A stretch of 7,985 nucleotides of DNA from Rhodospirillaceae bacterium (lineage in GTDB: Bacteria > Pseudomonadota > Alphaproteobacteria > JABSOH01). The position numbers were made by a program, and so were the translations under genes. This document shows positions 1-6,522 of the stretch, one piece after another; position 1 is the stretch's first letter, and the number at the start of each line of letters is the position of its first letter. Where the stretch lies: the NCBI GenBank assembly GCA_020629355.1, contig JAHDDM010000048.1:1-7985 (forward strand). Reading direction: 5' to 3'. A model generated the notes under the pieces. That model worked only from the letters and a program-made list of their open reading frames with translations, did not search any database and was not told the origin of the DNA.

Positions 1-1287
1 GGCGAGATGGTGGCTTGGCTTGGGGAACAGGCGGAAAATCTGGGTGTCGAGATTTACCCCGGCTTTGCAGCAGCAGAGCCATTATTTGATGATCAAGGCC
101 GTCTGAAAGGTGTTGCTACTGGCGATATGGGGGTCACTAAAAATGGCGAAGCAGGGCCGAATTTCCAACGCGGGATGGAGCTTCATGCCCCGATAACCCT
201 GCTTGGCGAAGGCTGTCGTGGCTCGTTGTCTGGTGTTTTGATGGAACGCTATAATTTGCGTGAAAAGAGTGACCCGCAAACCTATGCCTTGGGCATGAAA
301 GAGGTTTGGGAGATTGACCCCGCAAAGTCCGAACCGGGCAAGGTGATCCATTCCATTGGCTGGCCTTTATCCAGTGATGTCTATGGCGGATCATTCCTGT
401 ATCATCTGAATGACAATCTGTTGGCTTTGGGTTTTGTGGTGGGTTTAGATTACAGTAACCCACATCTGTATCCCTATATGGAGTTTCAACGCTTCAAGCA
501 TCATCCTGCCATTCAGCCTCTGCTTGAGGGTGGACGGCGTATTTCCTATGGCGCGCGGGCATTGAACGAAGGTGGATATCAGTCTTTGCCTACCTTAACC
601 TTCCCTGGTGGGGCGTTGCTTGGCTGTGCAGCAGGATTTTTGAACGTACCGCGAATCAAGGGTATTCACAATGCCATGAAATCGGGCATGTTGGCTGCTG
701 AAGCCTATTTTGCAGCCAAGGATGCCAATGTTTCTGAATTGGAAACCTATCCTGAATTGATTGAGAAATCCTGGATTGGGCAGGAATTGCGTACCGTGCG
801 TAATGTCCGTCCAGCCTTCAAATGGGGCATGTGGGCAGGACTTGCCCATGCGGCACTGGATACCTATATCTTCCGTGGCAAGGCACCGTGGACTTTGCAT
901 CATCACCCTGATCATACCGCATTGATGCCAGCACAGGACGCGCCGCGTATTTCTTATCCGAAGCCCGATGGCAAGATTAGCTTCGAGCGTTTGGACAATC
1001 TGGCCTTTTCTGGTACGAACCACGAGGCCGATCAGCCAGTGCATTTGACCCTACGCGATTCTGCCGTGCCTATTCGGCATAATTTGACCCTATATGACGC
1101 ACCAGAACAGCGCTATTGTCCAGCAGGGGTCTATGAAATTATCGGTGCAGATACCGATAGTCCGAAATTGCAGATTAACGCGCAAAACTGTTTACATTGC
1201 AAAACCTGTGACATTAAAGACCCACTGCAAAATATTCATTGGATCACGCCAGAAGGCAGTGGTGGTCCGAGCTATTCTGGTATGTGA
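1..1287 (+). CDS. Electron transfer flavoprotein-ubiquinone oxidoreductase (ETF-QO), C-terminal part, 5' end outside window
   Basis: ETF-QO is a membrane-associated FAD and 4Fe-4S enzyme. It passes electrons from reduced electron transfer flavoprotein (fatty-acid, amino-acid and choline-type dehydrogenases) to ubiquinone. The frame is open from base 1, so the gene starts upstream. About 428 residues are visible against a family length of about 540-560, so the N-terminal FAD dinucleotide-binding motif is missing from view. The conserved stretch GGYQSLPTLTFPGGALLGC followed by GFLNVPRIKG and AMKSGMLAAE is diagnostic of the family. The C-terminal ferredoxin-like domain has four Cys codons at 1117, 1189, 1198 and 1207, spaced C-x23-C-x2-C-x2-C as expected for the 4Fe-4S ligands. 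The protein ends in the typical PEGSGGPSYSGM tail, so the 3' end is intact. The stop codon overlaps the next start by one base (TGATG), which suggests coupling. An ATG at 7 is an internal Met, not the start. Confidence 0.95.
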   Translation, partial: GEMVAWLGEQAENLGVEIYPGFAAAEPLFDDQGRLKGVATGDMGVTKNGEAGPNFQRGMELHAPITLLGEGCRGSLSGVLMERYNLREKSDPQTYALGMKEVWEIDPAKSEPGKVIHSIGWPLSSDVYGGSFLYHLNDNLLALGFVVGLDYSNPHLYPYMEFQRFKHHPAIQPLLEGGRRISYGARALNEGGYQSLPTLTFPGGALLGCAAGFLNVPRIKGIHNAMKSGMLAAEAYFAAKDANVSELETYPELIEKSWIGQELRTVRNVRPAFKWGMWAGLAHAALDTYIFRGKAPWTLHHHPDHTALMPAQDAPRISYPKPDGKISFERLDNLAFSGTNHEADQPVHLTLRDSAVPIRHNLTLYDAPEQRYCPAGVYEIIGADTDSPKLQINAQNCLHCKTCDIKDPLQNIHWITPEGSGGPSYSGM

Positions 1288-3047
1288 TGCGTTTTTCTTT
1301 CTCTGCAATTTTTTTTGGTGTATCGGCTTTGTTGCTGGCAGGTTGTAATGGTATCAACAATGGTGTCCGTACTTCACAACTGAACACAGGCGATTATCTT
1401 CAGATTGATCCCCCTAATGAAACAGACCTGCCACCAGTATCAGGTTTGGTGGGGAAATTTTTAACGGCACGCCATGCCGAGGCCATACACGACTATGCCA
1501 CTGCTGCTGATATTCTGTATCAGCTATGGCAGAATGACCGGACGAGTCAACGGATTGGCTTTTCAACGATCAATAATGCCATGCTTTCTGGCCGCCACGA
1601 AATGGCGCTGGAGGTGAGCAATACCATGCGTGACCTTGGGATTGTACCGTCTCTTGCTGGAGAAAAAAACCTGCTGGCGATTATGGCGGCGATTGTCGAT
1701 GTCAAGGCTGCAAGATATACCGCTGCTGTGCGGGAAATGCAGGCCAATACGATCAATATTGGCCCAGAGCAATATATTCGCCCGTTGGTACTGGCTTGGG
1801 CGCACCTTGGCAGAGGAGACAGTCTCAAGGCGCGTGAAGTCCTAAGAGACCAGGCAGAAACAAACCCTATTCGCAATGTCTTACAGTTGAATTTGGCCTA
1901 TATGGCCATGCATCAGCAGGACTATCGCCTTGGTGCACAAGAATTGAATATCCTGATCAATCGGCTTGAGGAAGTCCCGTTTGGTCTGCAAGAACTGTAT
2001 GCAAAATTGTTGTTCTGGAGTGATGGCGAGGTTGCAGCACAAAGCTATTTGCGCACTCTTGCCGATACGCAACGCCGCGATACCTTGATGCGGGAATTGC
2101 GCCAGTCCAATGGGCCAAGCCCCAGCGACCTACAGCTTGAGCGTATCGAAGACGGTCTTGCCGAAGGTCTGAACGAGATGAGCAAACTTTTGCGTAACGA
2201 AGTCCCTTATATGGGCTTGCTGTATGCTAATGCGTCTCTGTATTTGAATCCGAGCAATCAGACCGCGTTAATTCTTGTGGGCAATACTCTGTTTGACTTG
2301 AAACGCTATGAAGAGGCCGTCTTTCAGCTAGGCAAGATTAGCAATCCCTCTTTAGCCGTCTATCCTGAAGCGGTGTTTCTGGCGGCAGATGCAGAGCTGG
2401 AAATGCAGCAGCCGCAAGCTGCTGTTGCGCGCTTGGAGCGTGCCATAAAGTTGTTACCAGAAAATATCAACCTGTTATCCAAGCTTGGTCAAATTTATCA
2501 ACATGAAAAAGAATATGAACAGGCGATAGCTGTTTATGATCAGGTTATTGCAGCGCGCCCTGAGCATCGTCCAGAATGGTCTGATTTTTATTTCCGTGGC
2601 ATATGCTTCGAGCGCTCCGCACAGTGGCCTCGTGCGGAAAAAGACTTCATCCGTGCTTTGGAGATAGACCCCGATAATGCCTATGTCTTGAACTATCTTG
2701 GCTATAGCTGGATTGATCAACGTCTGCATATTCCTGAGGCGCTGAAAATGCTCGAACGCGCGGTGGAGCTTGACCCAGACAACGGTTTTATCATCGACAG
2801 TTACGGTTGGGCGCTGTATCGGGTTGGGCAATTCGAGGGTGCTGCTGAATATCTTGAACGGGCGGTACTGATTGTACCAGACGAGGCAGTAGTCAATGAC
2901 CATCTTGGTGATGTCTATTGGCATTTAGGGCGCAAGGTTGAGGCCAGATACCAATGGGAACGTGCGTTGGGTCTGGAATTGGAAGAGCCAGAGCAGAAGT
3001 TGAAGCTGGAAGAGAAAATCGCTGGAAAGCGCGTTCCGAAGCCCTGA
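1287..3047 (+). CDS. TPR-repeat outer-membrane lipoprotein, LbcA/PA4667-like
   Basis: This 586-residue protein starts with a lipoprotein signal peptide. It has a short basic n-region (MRFSF), a hydrophobic core, and the lipobox LLAGC with the acylated Cys at residue 20. An in-frame TTG at 1239 was rejected because it would bury this signal behind 16 polar residues. The ATG at 1287 overlaps the ETF-QO stop by one base. From about residue 325 to 565 the protein is a chain of tetratricopeptide repeats. Clear units include LGQIYQHEKEYEQAIAVYDQ, ALEIDPDNAYVLNYLGYSW and AVELDPDNGFIIDSYGWALY. The region at about 60-320 is helical and probably holds degenerate repeats. Length, lipobox, C-terminal TPR pattern and position just upstream of ispE all recall Pseudomonas LbcA (PA4667). 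LbcA is the TPR lipoprotein partner of the periplasmic protease CtpA and is also encoded near ispE. The lipoprotein and TPR calls are direct readings. The CtpA-partner role is inference. Confidence 0.85.
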   Translation: MRFSFSAIFFGVSALLLAGCNGINNGVRTSQLNTGDYLQIDPPNETDLPPVSGLVGKFLTARHAEAIHDYATAADILYQLWQNDRTSQRIGFSTINNAMLSGRHEMALEVSNTMRDLGIVPSLAGEKNLLAIMAAIVDVKAARYTAAVREMQANTINIGPEQYIRPLVLAWAHLGRGDSLKAREVLRDQAETNPIRNVLQLNLAYMAMHQQDYRLGAQELNILINRLEEVPFGLQELYAKLLFWSDGEVAAQSYLRTLADTQRRDTLMRELRQSNGPSPSDLQLERIEDGLAEGLNEMSKLLRNEVPYMGLLYANASLYLNPSNQTALILVGNTLFDLKRYEEAVFQLGKISNPSLAVYPEAVFLAADAELEMQQPQAAVARLERAIKLLPENINLLSKLGQIYQHEKEYEQAIAVYDQVIAARPEHRPEWSDFYFRGICFERSAQWPRAEKDFIRALEIDPDNAYVLNYLGYSWIDQRLHIPEALKMLERAVELDPDNGFIIDSYGWALYRVGQFEGAAEYLERAVLIVPDEAVVNDHLGDVYWHLGRKVEARYQWERALGLELEEPEQKLKLEEKIAGKRVPKP

Positions 3048-3068
3048 CGGAGAAGTTCTCGTTGCGCA

Positions 3069-3881
3069 ATGGATATTCTCGCCCCTGCAAAGATTAACCT
3101 CTCGCTTGCTGTACGTTATCGTAATAGTAAAGGCTCTCATGTACTGGATAGTCTGGTAGGTTTTCTTGATTTTGCCGATGCAATACGCCTTAGCCCAAGC
3201 CAACATTCGACACTAAAGGTTATCGGTACAGAACCCACCGCGAATCCAGAAGATAACATTGCCCTGAAAGCCTTGCGCCGTCTGGAAGGACACGGGGTTG
3301 CGCCGCATGATATTGTGCTTCGGAAAAACATCTATTCTGGTGCAGGTCTTGGCGGCGGTTCAGCGGATGCAGCAGCTATATTGCGGGCTTTAGGTCAAAA
3401 TATCCCAACCAGAGTTCTGTATGATATTGCACTGGAACTAGGGGCAGATGTGCCTGTTTGTCTTTTAAGCAAGCCAGCGCGTATGCAAGGTATTGGCGAA
3501 AAGCTCAGCCGCATTGCGGATTTTCCCATCAAATATTTGGTGCTGATTGCACCTGAAGAGGCACTCAGTACCGCTACGGTCTTTCGGCAAAAATCCGCTA
3601 TTGTCTTCAGTACAAAAGTCGCTGATCCGATGCAGCCCGAAAGCTGGCATAATGATCTTGAGGCTGCCGCCTGTGGCCTTTGCCCTGTGCTTAATGTGAT
3701 ATTGGCGCGGCTCAGGAGTCTCGATAAAGTGGTCACAGCGGGGATGTCTGGCACGGGGAGCTGTTGTTTTGCAGCTCTGCCTTGCCAAACAACACAGCAA
3801 CAGGCTATCAAAGCTTTGCAGAACGATTTTCCTGATGCCCGTATTCGCGCGGCGACTTTGTTGGGCGCACAAGATGTTTGA
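3069..3881 (+). CDS. ispE: 4-diphosphocytidyl-2-C-methyl-D-erythritol kinase (IspE)
   Basis: IspE is the cytosolic GHMP-family kinase of the non-mevalonate (MEP) isoprenoid pathway. It phosphorylates the 2-hydroxyl of CDP-methylerythritol using ATP. The 270 residues carry the family motifs in order: APAKINLSL at 5-13 with catalytic Lys8, the ATP-binding glycine loop GAGLGGGSADAA at 91-102, LGADVPVCL at 124-132 with catalytic Asp127, and the third GHMP motif AGMSGTGSCCF at 224-234. The length is slightly short but complete. The ATG at 3069 is the only sensible start. A GGAG at 3049-3052 lies rather far upstream (about 16 bases), and no better in-frame start exists. The gene follows the TPR gene by 21 bases and overlaps ccmA by 8 bases. 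One oddity is that the usual D-G-Y-H cytidine-binding motif reads K-G-S-H at residues 21-24. The Tyr that stacks on the cytosine in characterised IspE is thus a Ser here. Confidence 0.95.
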   Translation: MDILAPAKINLSLAVRYRNSKGSHVLDSLVGFLDFADAIRLSPSQHSTLKVIGTEPTANPEDNIALKALRRLEGHGVAPHDIVLRKNIYSGAGLGGGSADAAAILRALGQNIPTRVLYDIALELGADVPVCLLSKPARMQGIGEKLSRIADFPIKYLVLIAPEEALSTATVFRQKSAIVFSTKVADPMQPESWHNDLEAAACGLCPVLNVILARLRSLDKVVTAGMSGTGSCCFAALPCQTTQQQAIKALQNDFPDARIRAATLLGAQDV

Positions 3882-4470
3882 ATTTTCTTTCGGTTTTTCT
3901 GGTACAGCCCTGAACGGCATGGCTTTTGAGTATAGTCTGAGGTCTGGTGATCGACTGTGTTTGCGCGGCGATAATGGCAGCGGTAAAACCTCGTTGCTGT
4001 CGGCCTTGGCAGGGGTGCCTTCTCACCCGAATCAATCTGCCATATCACGAGACTATAGCGGAGACTTTCGGACACAAATGCACTTTATCGGACATCGTAC
4101 TGGTGTCCACGAAGCCCTGAGTATCGCTGAAGAATGGCAGTTTTGGCACACAATATTCAGTCCGCATCAACCCACAGCGCCCTGTCCGATTCAAGACATA
4201 GCAAATCAAGTCGGTCTGGATATTTCAAGCCAGCGCATTATTGGCAGTCTGTCCGCAGGGCAAAAGCAAAAGGTGGCTCTGGCACGTCTGTTTATTGCGC
4301 CTCGTCCAATTTGGCTGTTGGATGAGGCAGATCATCATCTTGATCAAACCAGCCGCGCGGTTTTTGAAGGCTGGGTACAAGACCATTGCAATATAGGCGG
4401 AATCGTTATTGATACCAGCCATTTTCTGCCAAATTTCGGCACGGTTTTTTCATTGCAAAAGGCGGATTGA
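3874..4470 (+). CDS. ccmA: Cytochrome c maturation ABC transporter ATP-binding protein CcmA
   Basis: CcmA is the cytoplasmic ATPase of the CcmABCD complex, which helps release heme-loaded CcmE during c-type cytochrome assembly. The 198 residues show Walker A GDNGSGKT (32-39), the CcmA-type segment FIGHRTGVHEALS (71-83) in the Q-loop region, ABC signature LSAGQKQKVALARL (126-139), Walker B PIWLLDE (145-151) and the switch His in DTSHF (His183). Family length is about 200. The ATG at 3874 lies inside the end of ispE (8-base overlap). A longer upstream reading frame would only translate ispE out of frame. The immediate downstream ccmB supports the assignment over a generic ABC ATPase. The usual DEPTNALD-like sequence after Walker B reads DEADHHLD here, so the conserved Pro is lost, although the catalytic Glu151 and the D-loop Asp157 remain. 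The stop overlaps the ccmB start (TGATG). Confidence 0.9.
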   Translation: MFEFSFGFSGTALNGMAFEYSLRSGDRLCLRGDNGSGKTSLLSALAGVPSHPNQSAISRDYSGDFRTQMHFIGHRTGVHEALSIAEEWQFWHTIFSPHQPTAPCPIQDIANQVGLDISSQRIIGSLSAGQKQKVALARLFIAPRPIWLLDEADHHLDQTSRAVFEGWVQDHCNIGGIVIDTSHFLPNFGTVFSLQKAD

Positions 4471-5129
4471 TGCACTGGTTTGTCACTTTATTGCATTACG
4501 AATGCTTGCTGGTGTTACGCTCTGGCAAGGATATCGCCCTGATGTTGGGGTTTGCGTTAATCGCGCTGTCTGTTATGGCCTTGATGGCTGATCCTGCATG
4601 GCTGCACGAGGCCGCCGCCGCCATGATATGGACAGTGGTATTATTTAGCGTTTTATTGATGATTGAACGGATTTTCCAGGATGATCATCATAGTGGCAGA
4701 TTGGATGCCCTATTGACGCAAGCCGTTCCGTGTTGGGTGATTGTCTTGGCAAAGGCTGGAGGTTTTTGGTTGCGCGCGGGATTGCCGATGATTGTTTCTG
4801 CCCCATTGGCCATTTTGCTGTTGCAGCTACCGTTTTTTGTTCTGCCAGCACTATTGGTCTCGCTGATTTTGGGAACTTTAACGCTCAGTTTATTTGCCAC
4901 CACAGGTGCTGCTCTTGCCTTGGGTGCACGGCAACCGACTTTGCTGGTGATGGTGCTGGTGCTGCCTTTATTGATCCCCGTGGTCATTTTCGGCGCATTG
5001 GTACTGGAAAGAAGTCTTGCTGGTCACGCGGTGACGGGGCATTTCCTTTGGCTTGGAGTCTGTTTCTGTCTGGCTTTGGCCTGTGTACCCTTTGGCGCCA
5101 TGGCACTGAAGGCAAGGACAGTGGGATGA
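4470..5129 (+). CDS. ccmB: Heme exporter / cytochrome c maturation membrane protein CcmB
   Basis: CcmB is the integral inner-membrane partner of CcmA in the cytochrome c maturation complex. The 219 residues match the usual length of about 220. About six hydrophobic segments are visible, near residues 21-40, 48-66, 100-118, 122-145, 156-178 and 191-212. The hallmark loop after the second segment reads ERIFQDDHHSGRLDALL (66-82), corresponding to the family's DR-F-x-D-x-x-G-x-L-D-L-L motif. The late segment LPLLIPVVIFGA (165-176) is also typical. The ATG at 4470 is preferred over the in-frame TTG at 4467. It has a good AAGG at 4459-4462 and a one-base overlap with the ccmA stop. The family gene order normally continues with ccmC, but here the next gene is a tungstate transporter ATPase overlapping by four bases. 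Confidence 0.93.
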   Translation: MHWFVTLLHYECLLVLRSGKDIALMLGFALIALSVMALMADPAWLHEAAAAMIWTVVLFSVLLMIERIFQDDHHSGRLDALLTQAVPCWVIVLAKAGGFWLRAGLPMIVSAPLAILLLQLPFFVLPALLVSLILGTLTLSLFATTGAALALGARQPTLLVMVLVLPLLIPVVIFGALVLERSLAGHAVTGHFLWLGVCFCLALACVPFGAMALKARTVG

Positions 5130-5830
5130 CTGTAGGTTGGCCGATCAATATTCATCATCTGGATCTGAAGCTTGGCAAACGTTCGGTGCTGGCGGATATT
5201 GATGCGCGTCTGGAACAGGCAGGGCGCACAGTGGTGCTTGGGGCGAATGGTGCAGGAAAAACGACTTTGTTGCGCATCCTGCACGGTCTGCAAAAGCCAA
5301 GTTCAGGCACGATACAATGGGGCGATAGTTCTACACCAGCCGCGTGTAATCAAGCCTATGTTCCTGCTGGCGCAACACCTTTTCGCCGTTCGGTATTGGG
5401 GAATATTCTATTGGCTTTGCGATTGAAAAACATCACAGGTAAAGCGGCTCTAAGGACTGCACAACATGCCTTGGAGCTCTGTCAGCTACAGCACCTCGCG
5501 GATCATCCCGCACGACGGCTCTCAAGCGGAGAAACCCAAAAGCTCTTTCTCGCGCGGGCTTGGGCATTGGGGGCAACGACTCTCTTGCTCGATGAACCCA
5601 CTGCGAACCTCGACCCTGCCAGCACCGCCAGTATCGAAAAACTCATCAATGAATTGTATCAAAACGGGGTTGAGATACTCCTCGTTACCCACCAGATAGC
5701 ACAGGCAAGACGTTTGGCTGACCGCGTAATGTTTCTTGACCAAGGCCGCCTGTGCGAGACAACCGAAGCCAATACTTTTTTTACTCAGCCCAAAACACAG
5801 GCCGCTACGATATATCTTACAGAACAATGA
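5126..5830 (+). CDS. tupC: Tungstate ABC transporter ATP-binding protein TupC
   Basis: This is the cytoplasmic ATPase that powers tungstate (possibly also molybdate) import through TupB. The 234 residues contain Walker A GANGAGKTT (39-47), a signature LSSGETQKLFLARAWAL (132-148) with Ser in place of the first Gly, Walker B TLLLDEPTANLDP (152-164), and the switch His in LLVTHQIAQARRLADRV (His189). The QARRLAD run and the RRSV segment at 87-90 are typical of the TupC/WtpC branch. The ATG at 5126 overlaps the ccmB stop (ATGA), with a good AAGGA at 5114-5118. Longer upstream frames merely read ccmB out of frame. One oddity is that the Q-loop Gln normally found just before the RRSV segment is not evident. 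The region reads AYVPAGATPFRRS. Substrate assignment depends on the adjacent tupB and tupA. On its own this could be any oxyanion-type importer ATPase. Confidence 0.88.
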   Translation: MTVGWPINIHHLDLKLGKRSVLADIDARLEQAGRTVVLGANGAGKTTLLRILHGLQKPSSGTIQWGDSSTPAACNQAYVPAGATPFRRSVLGNILLALRLKNITGKAALRTAQHALELCQLQHLADHPARRLSSGETQKLFLARAWALGATTLLLDEPTANLDPASTASIEKLINELYQNGVEILLVTHQIAQARRLADRVMFLDQGRLCETTEANTFFTQPKTQAATIYLTEQ

Positions 5831-6522
5831 CTGATTTCTCCGCCGCCTTCGCCCAGTCCTACGAGATGCTGATCCGTTTCGATCCTGTATTATACGGTAT
5901 TATTGCGCGCTCATTACAGGTGAGTCTCCTCGCTTTGGGACTCGCTTTGCTGTTTGGTTTGGCCTGTGCCGCACTGTTGGCACTGAATGAATTTCGCGGT
6001 AAAAAAACCTTGCTGATTCTGGTACATACCTTATTAAGTCTACCGCCAGTGGTGGTTGGGCTGATAGTGTATCTCCTGTTCTCGTTCCAAGGTCCTTTCG
6101 GCGACTTAGGCTGGCTATTCACGCCAAAAGCCATGATTGTCGCGCAAATGATACTGATTTTCCCGATTGTTACCGCCTATGGACACGATATTCTGGCAGA
6201 GGCTTGGGGTGGCTATCGGGATCAATTACGCTCGCTTGGCGCAAACCGTGCTCAAAGCGCGCTGATATTACTGCATGATAGCCGCCACGCTTTGACTCTG
6301 GTGGCTTTAGGCGGCTTCGGACGTGCCATTTCCGAGGTTGGCGCGGTGATGATTGTCGGCGGTAATATTTTACATCATACCCGCGTGATGACCAGCAGCA
6401 TCACCCTCGCCACCAGTCGCGGAGAACTGGGCTTGGCTCTTGCCTTGGGCAGTATTCTTTTGCTTCTGGCCTTGCTCATCAATCTCATCGGTCACATTAT
6501 ACGAGAACAGGCCAAAGCATGA
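5827..6522 (+). CDS. tupB: Tungstate ABC transporter permease TupB
   Basis: This inner-membrane permease of the molybdate/sulfate-type ABC importer class forms the channel for tungstate delivered by TupA. The 231 residues hold about five to six hydrophobic segments, around 25-52, 61-86, 102-122, 154-168, 172-182 and 204-226. The cytoplasmic EAA-type loop that contacts the ATPase spans about 122-152, with the conserved Gly in LRSLGANRAQSALILL. The segment SEVGAVMIVGGNI (169-181), followed by TRVMTSSITLATSRGEL, is a strong TupB signature. The ATG at 5827 overlaps the tupC stop by four bases (ATGA). No clear ribosome-binding site precedes it, so expression probably depends on coupling. A CysT/ModB-like permease is the alternative, but the neighbours favour TupB. 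Confidence 0.92.
   Translation: MTDFSAAFAQSYEMLIRFDPVLYGIIARSLQVSLLALGLALLFGLACAALLALNEFRGKKTLLILVHTLLSLPPVVVGLIVYLLFSFQGPFGDLGWLFTPKAMIVAQMILIFPIVTAYGHDILAEAWGGYRDQLRSLGANRAQSALILLHDSRHALTLVALGGFGRAISEVGAVMIVGGNILHHTRVMTSSITLATSRGELGLALALGSILLLLALLINLIGHIIREQAKA

Noticed and set aside
595..1044. Antisense open frames within the ETF-QO gene and other genes (for example 2475-2924, 3395-4075)
   Set aside because: They are shadows of strongly conserved plus-strand genes. Their translations show no domain and are rich in His/Arg/Cys, as is typical of antisense reading.
1239..1286. TTG upstream start for the TPR lipoprotein
   Set aside because: It would put 16 mostly polar residues before a clean lipoprotein signal. 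The ATG at 1287 gives a canonical lipobox at residue 20 and a coupled stop/start overlap.
3048..3068. GAGAAGTTCTC palindrome in the TPR/ispE gap as an operator
   Set aside because: It has only five base pairs with a one-base centre and overlaps the ribosome-binding region. It is too short to support a regulatory call.
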